Source: Saprospiraceae bacterium
GTDB taxonomy: Bacteria > Bacteroidota > Bacteroidia > Chitinophagales > Saprospiraceae
Length of the DNA: 9,719 nucleotides
Direction: 5' to 3'
Assembly: GCA_947441325.1 (NCBI GenBank)
Contig: CANETR010000040.1
Coordinates: 1 to 9,719, forward strand
Shown: one piece after another, positions 1 through 5,546 of the stretch
Position numbering within the stretch: the stretch's first letter is position 1
Layout: each line of letters opens with the position of its first letter
The notes under the pieces: generated by a model
Database searches by the model: none
Seen by the model: only the letters and a program-made list of their open reading frames with translations
What the model was told of the DNA's origin: nothing
Made by a program: the position numbers and the translations under genes

Positions 1-870
1 AATTTAGCTTTCAGCAACCAACTAAGTAAAATTATTTTTGATTATGAAACTCGTGGGGGTTTTTCAGCCTTTTATAATGACTTAAAAAATAAAGGAATAC
101 CAGAAGATTTACAGAGTGATTTTTTTGAACTAGCAAAAAAACTTAGAGACACAATTACCAGAATGCCAATGAAATATATTGGACGTTCTATCACAAACGA
201 CTTTTATTCCATTTTCAATTATGAAAACCAAACAATAAGAAGAAAATCAACAATAGACATTGAAACCTTAATCAATGAATTTGGAACATTTTCAATTCCT
301 TTTGAATACTATGAAGCATTTAAGATTTTAGGTAGTTTCATCAATGGGAAAGATTCTATTCTGTTTAAATGGGCTGAATTTTCAGTGAATGCTTCTGCAA
401 ATAATCTTTCAATTCATAAAGTCTTAAATGAGACATTAAAAAGTCCAATCACTACACGAGATATTCAGGAATCGAAAAAATTGTATAAAGATATTCTTCA
501 AAAAGTGGGTAATATTTATTGTGTTTGGACAGGCAGTAAAATATCAAACTATGACATTGACCATTTAATTCCTTTTTCAGTTTGGAAAAACAACGACCTT
601 TGGAACCTGCTTCCTTCAGATTCAAAAATTAACAATCAAAAGCGAGATAAAATACCAACACCAGAAATTATTGACAGGCAAAAAAATCTTATTCTTGATT
701 ATTGGGAAATCATATTTGAAAGTCAATCCAAGCGATTCCAAAAAGAGATTCAAGTAGCACTATTAGGAAATCATTCATTTGATTCCTGGAAAAATATTGG
801 CATTACACAATTGCAAAACAGTTGTAATTATTTAATTGAAAATAGAGGTTTTGAGGGATGGAAAATTTGA
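1..870 (+). CDS. HNH endonuclease, 5'-truncated by the window
   Basis: The frame is open from base 1 and has no stop until TGA at 868-870, so the gene starts outside the window; the ATG at 163 is internal and not a credible start. The visible 289 residues hold a C-terminal HNH (His-Me finger) nuclease motif at about residues 174-218: a single C in YCVWTG, then YDIDHLIPFSVW (the D-H of the first beta strand), WNLLPSDSKIN (the middle N) and NNQKRDKIP (last N plus K/R). This is the 'DH...WNL.P...N..K' type seen in restriction and homing-like nucleases, which cleave DNA with one metal ion. The upstream ~170 residues are mainly helical and not recognised; they may be a target-recognition or regulatory part. 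The Cys pair of zinc-binding HNH proteins is not seen. The gene overlaps the next by 13 bases, so the two are probably co-translated. Nuclease assignment is firm; the biological role is not. Confidence 0.85.
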   Translation, partial: NLAFSNQLSKIIFDYETRGGFSAFYNDLKNKGIPEDLQSDFFELAKKLRDTITRMPMKYIGRSITNDFYSIFNYENQTIRRKSTIDIETLINEFGTFSIPFEYYEAFKILGSFINGKDSILFKWAEFSVNASANNLSIHKVLNETLKSPITTRDIQESKKLYKDILQKVGNIYCVWTGSKISNYDIDHLIPFSVWKNNDLWNLLPSDSKINNQKRDKIPTPEIIDRQKNLILDYWEIIFESQSKRFQKEIQVALLGNHSFDSWKNIGITQLQNSCNYLIENRGFEGWKI

Positions 871-1721
871 AATCAAACGCCAATAGTCATTTAACTGCAA
901 AGGAAAGAGAAACACTTTCTTTTCCAGCCAAAACGCTCGTTAATCAGAATTTATTGGTCGGTGAGGTTTTGGATTTTGGTTGTGGATATGGAAGTGATGT
1001 AAAATTGCTTCAAAATAAAGGAATTAAAATCGAGGGTTACGATAAATATTACTTTCCAGAATATCCTGATAAAAAATTTGACACCATTATTTGCTTCTAT
1101 GTTTTGAATGTGCTGATGCCAGAAGAACAAGCAACTGTTTTAATGGAATTGTCACAATTGATAAAACCAACTGGGAAAGTATATATTGCTGTTAGACGAG
1201 ATTTACAGTATGAAGGATTCAGGATGCATAAAATCCATCAAATAAAAACCTATCAATGCAATGTGATTCTCAATACAAAATCATTATTCAAAAATGAAAA
1301 TTGCGAGATTTATGAATATCAACATTATAATCAGATTGATAAAGCTCCTAACAATTGCCCCTTTTGCAATCCAGATTCAGGTAGAGAATTAATAGTTGAA
1401 TCAGCAACGGCGTATGCTATTTATGATAAGTTTCCTGTGAGTGATGGACACGCTTTAATCATTCCAAAAAGGCATTGTGAAAATTATTTCGACTTAACTT
1501 TCAGAGAACAAGCTGCTTGCATGTTTATGTTGAACAAGGTCAAAGAAATTGTTTTATCTAAGTTCAATTCTGATGGTTTCAATGTTGGAATTAATGTGGG
1601 CGAGAAAGCAGGACAAACAGTAAATCATGTTCATATTCACTTAATTCCTAGATACAGTGGCGATGTTGAACAACCAAGAGGAGGTGTTAGAGGTATAATA
1701 CCTGACAAACAGAAATATTGA
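858..1721 (+). CDS. Bifunctional class I SAM methyltransferase / HIT-family protein
   Basis: Two domains are visible in 287 residues. The N-terminal ~1-155 is a Rossmann methyltransferase: motif I VLDFGCGYGSD (37-47) binds S-adenosylmethionine, an acidic D62 in EGYDKYY ends strand 2, and FDTIICFYVLNVL (74-86) is the motif IV region. The C-terminal ~165-287 is a HIT nucleotide hydrolase/transferase: CPFC (167-170), GHALIIPKRH (197-206), GFNVGINVGEKAGQTVNHVH and the catalytic triad HVHIH (257-261), then PRGGVRGIIP as in Ap4A hydrolase-like HIT proteins. HIT enzymes split nucleoside phosphate or nucleotidyl bonds; the methyl acceptor is unknown. This fusion is an established protein arrangement, but its role is not known to me. 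The start at 858 lies inside the end of the HNH gene, arguing for a joint operon. No signal peptide, so cytoplasmic. Domain calls are firm; the link to defence is inferred from context. Confidence 0.9.
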   Translation: MENLKSNANSHLTAKERETLSFPAKTLVNQNLLVGEVLDFGCGYGSDVKLLQNKGIKIEGYDKYYFPEYPDKKFDTIICFYVLNVLMPEEQATVLMELSQLIKPTGKVYIAVRRDLQYEGFRMHKIHQIKTYQCNVILNTKSLFKNENCEIYEYQHYNQIDKAPNNCPFCNPDSGRELIVESATAYAIYDKFPVSDGHALIIPKRHCENYFDLTFREQAACMFMLNKVKEIVLSKFNSDGFNVGINVGEKAGQTVNHVHIHLIPRYSGDVEQPRGGVRGIIPDKQKY

Positions 1722-1989
1722 GGATGAAGCCTGTACAGACATGATAAAACTGCATGAAGTGGCTCATTTTAATCCGGTGGCCGGAATTCAGTGCAAAGGA
1801 AAATATGAAATTGATAGACCAAATCATTCTGAAAGATTATTCATTGTTTGATACATTTTATTCATGACAGAATTACTGCAAAAAGGCCAAATCTATTAAT
1901 TTGAGGTCCTCAGCAAAATGTAAATTAGTAGTGGAAAGAAGTTTAATTCCCTGAAAGATAATATAAAGAAGTATAAAGTATAAAAAAGA
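1722..1989 (+). other. Intergenic gap with a short, possibly decayed reading frame
   Basis: This 268-bp gap separates two same-strand accessory genes. Frame 1 is open from 1699 to a TGA at 1849-1851, with an ATG at 1741 giving a 36-residue peptide (MIKLHEVAHFNPVAG...ERLFIV). After that stop the same frame continues with a second ATG at 1864 and MTELLQKGQIY before TAA. It has protein-like composition but is too short to identify and could be the remnant of a lost gene or chance. No clear promoter for the following gene was found; a TAnnTTTG match is absent, and the closest string, around 1898-1905, has the wrong spacing. The last 40 bases before 1990 are very A-rich, as is usual for Bacteroidota leaders. 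Confidence 0.35.
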
Positions 1990-3471
1990 ATGCTTATGGC
2001 AAAAAAGAAATATTCAGATCGAGAGCTGATGCAGATTGCAATCGATGTTATGAACCAAAGCATAAATGAACCAAGACCCGATGGCAAAGTACCACCAAAA
2101 GTGGGTGCAGTATTGTTGTTTCCGGATGGCAGGATTGAAACAGCCTATCGTGGTGAATTAAGAGAAGGTGATCATGCAGAGTTTACTTTATTAGAAAGAA
2201 AATTAGCCAAAGAAAATTTACAAGGCAGTATACTTTTCACTACGCTGGAGCCATGTGTTGAACGCAATTCACCCAAAGTACCTTGTTGTCGTAGAACAAC
2301 CAATGCACGCATCAAAAAAGTATTTGTTGGTATATCCGATCCAGATCCTACTGTTGATGGCAAGGGAGTTAAGCACTTAGAATTACACGGTGTAGAAGTA
2401 AAATGGTTCGACAGTGAATTCAGACAAATAATACGGGAAGAAAACAAAGCTTTTTTAGAGCAAGCGTTGGAAAGAAAACAAAACTCGAAAATAGAAGACC
2501 TTCGAAATTCTATAGAGTTTGCAATACCTACTTATGATAGTAGTAAATTTTCAGAAACAGCGTTGAAAAAATTTATTGTTGAATCCAATTTAGACTATAA
2601 ACCCACTGACCAAACCTTTTTTGAATACTTGTCTGATTTTGGTGCTATGGAGTGGCGTAGTGAAACAAAACAATTTGTTCCAACTGGTTATGGTATTTTG
2701 TTATTTGGCGAAAATCCACGAACAAAATTCAAAAATGCAGTATTAAAAGCTCATGTTCAATATGGTAATGAAAAAATAGAACCTAAAGATTTTGAAGGCG
2801 CCTTAGTACTTCTTCCGGAACGAATTGAGGAGTGGCTCAAAAAAGTTTTACCTCTTTCAAAAGATACCAGTAGTTTCAAAAGAAAAGATGTTCCTGATTT
2901 TCCTATTGAGGTTCTTCGTGAAGCCATTCTTAACGCCTTAGTACATAGAGATTATGAAATCGAAGGCGCAAAATGCGAAATAAAAATTGATGAAAATAAG
3001 ATAGTTATAACCAGTCCAGGAAAGCCATTACCTTCAATAACTTTAGATGAGCTGAACGCTTTTGAAGCACCATCATTGAGTAGAAATCCGATTATTACCT
3101 ATGTTTTTAATTTGATGAATTATGTAGAGGAAAAAGGATTTGGGATGAAAACGTTTAAATCCTTGAATAAAAAATATGGAATGTCAATTCCTAAATTCAA
3201 GTATAAAGAACCTTTTTTAACCTTAACATTTGCGAGGACGATTGAAGCCCTTAAAGATTTGAGCGAAAAAGGAATCTTTAAAAATCTAAGTGATGAAGAA
3301 GTAATTATGTTAGAATTTTTTAGAAACAACAAACAATTATCTAAATCTGAATTTGCTGAACTTGCAAATCTATCCTCTAGGACAGCTGAGCGATATATAA
3401 AACAGTTTGTCGATTTAAAATTGATAAAAGTAATTGGAGGTGGTAAATACACTAAGTATGAAATTGTATAA
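1990..3471 (+). CDS. RibD-type deaminase / GHKL ATPase (HATPase_c_4) / winged-helix fusion protein
   Basis: Three parts are visible in 493 residues. Residues ~8-140 form a zinc-dependent cytidine-deaminase-fold domain closest to RibD: HAE at 62-64 (zinc His and catalytic Glu), TLEPC (85-89) and PCC (98-100) for the zinc cysteines, then DPDPTVDGKGVKHLELHGVEV, which parallels RibD. Residues ~200-290 match the middle region of RecG-like ATP-binding proteins (GYGILLFGENP). Residues ~308-390 are a GHKL ATPase: N-box REAILNALVHRDY (310-322), G-box SPGKPLP (342-348), EEKGFGM (380-386). Residues ~432-493 are a winged helix (LSKSEFAELANLSSRTAERYIKQF). The usual N-terminal AlbA_2 domain of this ATPase family is replaced by the deaminase. 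No reductase domain and no riboflavin genes nearby, so a RibD role is unlikely; a nucleotide or nucleic-acid deaminase in defence is an inference. ATG 1996 (MAKKKYS) is an equally good start. Confidence 0.88.
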   Translation: MLMAKKKYSDRELMQIAIDVMNQSINEPRPDGKVPPKVGAVLLFPDGRIETAYRGELREGDHAEFTLLERKLAKENLQGSILFTTLEPCVERNSPKVPCCRRTTNARIKKVFVGISDPDPTVDGKGVKHLELHGVEVKWFDSEFRQIIREENKAFLEQALERKQNSKIEDLRNSIEFAIPTYDSSKFSETALKKFIVESNLDYKPTDQTFFEYLSDFGAMEWRSETKQFVPTGYGILLFGENPRTKFKNAVLKAHVQYGNEKIEPKDFEGALVLLPERIEEWLKKVLPLSKDTSSFKRKDVPDFPIEVLREAILNALVHRDYEIEGAKCEIKIDENKIVITSPGKPLPSITLDELNAFEAPSLSRNPIITYVFNLMNYVEEKGFGMKTFKSLNKKYGMSIPKFKYKEPFLTLTFARTIEALKDLSEKGIFKNLSDEEVIMLEFFRNNKQLSKSEFAELANLSSRTAERYIKQFVDLKLIKVIGGGKYTKYEIV

Positions 3472-3488
3472 TGATAGTTCTTCTCCGT

Positions 3489-3640
3489 TCACTCGCCATT
3501 CACTCGCCATTTTGGCGAGCAAGGTAAATTATTTTTGTTTACCCCCCCCCTTACTCGCCACTCGCTCGCCATTTTGGCGAGATAGAAAGCTTTTTATTTC
3601 ACTAATGCTCGCCATTTAAGCGACATTTTGGCGAATGAGC
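3489..3640. repeat. TCGCC/GGCGA palindrome cluster with C9 tract
   Basis: The perfect 17-base hairpin CTCGCCATTTTGGCGAG (7-bp arms, TTT loop) occurs at 3503-3519 and again at 3565-3581, 62 bases apart. Each copy is preceded by one or more extra ACTCGCC words: CACTCGCCATT is tandemly doubled at 3490-3511, and ACTCGCCACTCG precedes the second copy. A looser third hairpin lies at 3607-3640 (GCTCGCCA ... TGGCGAATGAGC). A run of nine C (3542-3550) lies between the first two. The first hairpin begins 32 bases after the deaminase stop and is followed at some distance by T-rich sequence, so it may also help end that transcript. The layout resembles REP-like elements, but no REP-associated transposase is in the window. 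Confidence 0.8.
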
Positions 3641-3720
3641 AATCGCAAATAACTTAATTATTACCTGTCGGAATATTTAATATTGCATTCGTTAAACAGG
3701 ACAAATTTATGAATTTGAGA

Positions 3721-3816
3721 TTGCGACAAAAAATAAGACACTCTGTCGCGTTAGGCAAGATAAAAATTGCTTTAATTAATTTTCAAGATAAAAATTGCGA
3801 CAACATGTCGCGCAAG
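3721..3816. repeat. GCGAC/GTCGC inverted repeats and 15-bp direct repeat
   Basis: GCGAC at 3723-3727 pairs with GTCGC at 3745-3749, and GCGAC at 3797-3801 pairs with GTCGC at 3807-3811 (loop AACAT). Between and within these lies a perfect 15-base direct repeat, CAAGATAAAAATTGC, at 3756-3770 and 3784-3798, 28 bases apart. The set looks like two diverged copies of one small element. Function unknown. Confidence 0.7.
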
Positions 3817-3844
3817 AATAGTCCTTATGCAAAAGAAATAAAAC

Positions 3845-4030
3845 TTAACGCAGATTTATGTCGATATCTGTAATATCAACTCTGAAAGATCTTAAAATCT
3901 GCGAATATCTGCCCAATCCGCGCTGTTTGAAAAACATCTGTGGTGAGAAATAAAATTTACCATGGATAGGACTTCGTCCTCGGCGAATTTGACAGATTTA
4001 CACGGATGATCGGCATTTGTCATCAGATTC
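3845..4030. repeat. Degenerate ATCTG-rich intergenic repeat with inverted halves
   Basis: The left half carries repeated ATCTG words (AAAATCTGCGAATATCTG, CCAATCCGCG, AACATCTGTGG); after the central GAAATAAAATTTACCATGG the right half carries the opposite orientation (GACAGATTTACACGGATGATC). The hairpin AGGACTTCGTCCT lies at 3968-3980. From memory, similar 'ATCTGTG...CACAGAT' intergenic repeats are common in environmental Bacteroidota and related genomes; this was not tested here. It does not code for protein. Confidence 0.5.
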
Positions 4031-4099
4031 CAAATTTTATAGTACACGGTAAGCTTTTCGAAATTTTGGGTAATCAGGAATAATGCTAAATGTCAGATA

Positions 4100-4133
4100 A
4101 AGGCTGCCATCACAACAGCCTTGAAGTTTTTTT
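4100..4133. terminator. Hairpin with T-run, possible bidirectional terminator
   Basis: AAGGCTG (4100-4106) pairs with CAGCCTT (4116-4122) around a 9-base loop. On the + strand it is followed, after GAAG, by seven T (4127-4133). It lies directly 3' of the minus-strand gene ending at 4132, and its arm reaches within 10 bases of that stop codon. The T-run is on the + strand side, so the minus-strand terminator would be the weaker one. Confidence 0.5.
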
Positions 4134-4434
4134 AGTACTCGGTGAATTCGAGGGTCAATTGACTCGTCGGAATATTTTCCTGTACATACATAAAACAATT
4201 TGCATCGGCAAATTCGTCATAACTGAGCTTTCGCTCGGGTACATAAAAAGACCAAACATCGACACATTGGTAACCCACATAATCGAAACCCAGGTAGTTT
4301 TCATCGACAGAAACACAAAGTCTGTTCTTGTACCAGTTTGAACTGCTGTCGCTTGCAAGCAATCCTTTTTCGAGAATGGAGGCACGGTTAAAAATGTGTG
4401 AAACGTGAAAACACTTTACTAATTTTTCGTCCAT
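4132..4434 (-). CDS. Small protein of unknown function, faintly ADP-ribosyltransferase-like
   Basis: A 100-residue cytoplasmic protein without signal peptide or membrane segment. Its composition (acidic, many aromatics, six Cys/Trp) and clean start at ATG 4434 make this strand more credible than the opposing + frame at 4090-4341. The N-terminus KCFHVSHIFNRASILEKGLL (7-26) has the strand-His-helix-'GL' pattern that opens ADP-ribosyltransferase and RNA 2'-phosphotransferase-like folds, and the end ENIPTSQLTLEF recalls the 'Y..IP...I' closing strand of such proteins. The similarity is to a pattern only; catalytic residues cannot be confirmed, and at 100 residues it would be a minimal or truncated member. 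No Shine-Dalgarno site and no TAnnTTTG box was found upstream. A hairpin follows the stop. Function should be treated as unknown. Confidence 0.55.
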   Translation of the reverse strand: MDEKLVKCFHVSHIFNRASILEKGLLASDSSSNWYKNRLCVSVDENYLGFDYVGYQCVDVWSFYVPERKLSYDEFADANCFMYVQENIPTSQLTLEFTEY

Positions 4435-4571
4435 AACTTAAAATTTGGTTAAGACGATAAAACTGCAGAGATTTTAAAAAAAGTTCCCGAAGGAAGGATT
4501 TTATTTTGATCAATTTTTTACTACAATAGCTTAAGTTTGTCTAAAGCTAAACGGAGCAAGGCTAATTATTT

Positions 4572-5414
4572 TCAATTATGAAATGCCAAAATTGGCACTT
4601 TAATCCTCATAGCCATTTCCCTTGTCATGCTTTTTTCTCCAAACATACGATCCCAAACAGTTCTTTTGTGCGTAAGCATCGAGAGCATGTGCATATGGTT
4701 CACCCTAATAAATGTTTCGAGCCCCTCTTCCACAGAGGTACTGCTATGTACCGAAAAACTAAGCTGCAAATCTTTAAACATTTCTTCGAATTTTGATTTA
4801 AAGCCCGCCTCTTTGAGCTCATCGCGACTGTCGAGAATATTATTGACATGAATACAATGAACCTTCGCATTGATGGCTTTTGCAAAAAACACCAACTGCA
4901 TAATGTTATTCAGATCATTGTTATCATAATCGCTTGCGTATGCAATATCCTTTACATTTCTGAATTCTGCACCTACCGGAACAGCCAAAACGGGACATTT
5001 TGCATCACGAATAACTTTGGCAGTGTTAGTACCCCAAACTTTTTCCAATGAATTGCCCGCCCCATGCGTGCCCATAACTATGATGTCAGCATTGATTTTA
5101 TTAGCAATATCGGCAATGTCGCTATTAGCCCCCGATTCCAGTTGATAGTGCATTTCCACCCTGTTCAAATGATGCTCTGAAGCAAAATTTAAGGGAGCCT
5201 GTGCATTAGATTTCATATGACGCAGTAAATCTCGTTCTTTATCATTGATAATCTGCTGAATCATAGCAGGTGGCATGGTAGATTCTACATAAGGGGGCCT
5301 GTATAAATGCAGCACATGCAATTCAGCTTCAAATTGTTGTGCCAACCTGTAGGTATAATTAAATCCCCAATCAGATGCTGCAGAGAAATCGATAGGAACC
5401 AAGATCTTTTTCAT
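4572..5414 (-). CDS. Universal stress protein, tandem UspA domains
   Basis: The 280-residue product has two UspA domains. Domain 1 (1-~150) begins MKKILVPIDFS and carries the ATP-binding signature G-2x-G-9x-G-T in MGTHGAGNSLEKVWGTN (about residues 114-130), followed by CPVLAVP. Domain 2 (~157-280) begins KDIAYASDYDNN and ends KVPILAFHN; its corresponding loop, LTHKRTVWDRMFGEKS, lacks the first two glycines, so it is probably a non-binding partner domain. Such proteins are cytoplasmic stress or low-energy response proteins that bind ATP or AMP. I chose ATG 5414 because the Usp fold starts at MKK; the upstream ATG at 5444 would add ten residues not found in the family and would begin almost at the predicted transcript start. 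A -7 box and a palindromic operator-like site lie upstream. The gene seems to be transcribed alone. Confidence 0.92.
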   Translation of the reverse strand: MKKILVPIDFSAASDWGFNYTYRLAQQFEAELHVLHLYRPPYVESTMPPAMIQQIINDKERDLLRHMKSNAQAPLNFASEHHLNRVEMHYQLESGANSDIADIANKINADIIVMGTHGAGNSLEKVWGTNTAKVIRDAKCPVLAVPVGAEFRNVKDIAYASDYDNNDLNNIMQLVFFAKAINAKVHCIHVNNILDSRDELKEAGFKSKFEEMFKDLQLSFSVHSSTSVEEGLETFIRVNHMHMLSMLTHKRTVWDRMFGEKSMTREMAMRIKVPILAFHN

Positions 5415-5450
5415 GATATTATAATTTGTAAAATGAAGAATCAATTTTTA

Positions 5451-5458
5451 CAAATTTA
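5451..5458 (-). promoter_or_regulatory. Bacteroidota -7 box for the stress-protein gene
   Basis: On the minus strand this reads TAAATTTG, a full match to the Bacteroidota -7 consensus TAnnTTTG. It would place the start of transcription near 5447 and give a leader of about 33 bases before ATG 5414. No convincing TTG -33 element was found, which would fit an activator-dependent promoter. Confidence 0.5.
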
Positions 5459-5499
5459 AATGACTTAAAGCGGATTATTTATGACCTGGCTCAGCACCT

Positions 5500-5519
5500 A
5501 ATATGATTAAAATCATATT
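5500..5519. promoter_or_regulatory. FNR/CRP-type palindromic operator candidate
   Basis: AATATGATTAAAATCATATT is symmetrical in 18 of 20 positions. Its core ATGAT-TAAA-ATCAT differs from the FNR consensus TTGAT-N4-ATCAA only at the outermost base of each half. Its centre lies about 62 bases upstream of the start of transcription predicted from the -7 box of the stress-protein gene, the class I position for CRP/FNR activators. It could also be a plain A/T-rich hairpin near the end of the membrane-protein gene (stop at 5547), but on that strand it is not followed by a T-run. Confidence 0.4.
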
Positions 5520-5546
5520 TTTAAATATATTTTTAATGAATATATT

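Larger units (their letters stand above)
3472..4131. other. Gene-free, repeat-rich intergenic region
   Basis: No convincing coding frame exists in these 660 bases. They hold, in order: a cluster of TCGCC/GGCGA palindromes with a C9 tract (3489-3640), GCGAC/GTCGC inverted repeats with a 15-bp direct repeat (3721-3816), a degenerate ATCTG-rich repeat with inverted halves (about 3845-4030) and a hairpin next to the end of the gene at 4132-4434. The stretch marks the boundary between the + strand accessory genes and the minus-strand genes. No transposase, integrase or attachment site was recognised here. Confidence 0.7.

Noticed and set aside
1896..2087. Minus-strand frame of 63 residues rich in Phe/Leu/Ile
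   Set aside because: It is antisense to the start of the deaminase gene and its hydrophobicity comes from the A-rich leader read backwards.
1990..2420. Deaminase domain as a riboflavin biosynthesis ribD gene
   Set aside because: The reductase half is missing, an ATPase and HTH follow instead, and no riboflavin gene is nearby.
2172..3452. Two minus-strand frames (2172-2447 and 3120-3452) inside the deaminase gene
   Set aside because: Both lie fully within a well-supported + strand gene and have no recognisable motif.
3434..3619. Plus-strand frame of 61 residues running out of the deaminase gene into the palindromes
   Set aside because: It starts inside the deaminase gene in another frame and is made of repeat sequence and the C9 tract.
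3691..3756. Integron attC-like core words GTTAAAC and GTTAGGC
   Set aside because: They match GTTRRRY, but no RYYYAAC partner precedes them in the right order and spacing, and no integrase or cassette is present.
4090..4341. Plus-strand frame of 83 residues
   Set aside because: It is the mirror of the minus-strand 100-residue gene, whose composition and start are more protein-like. The choice between strands is not certain.
4527..4549. TAGCTT/AAGCTA hairpin downstream of the stress-protein gene
   Set aside because: Only six pairs around an 11-base loop, and on the minus strand it is followed by A-rich rather than T-rich sequence, so it is not supported as a terminator.
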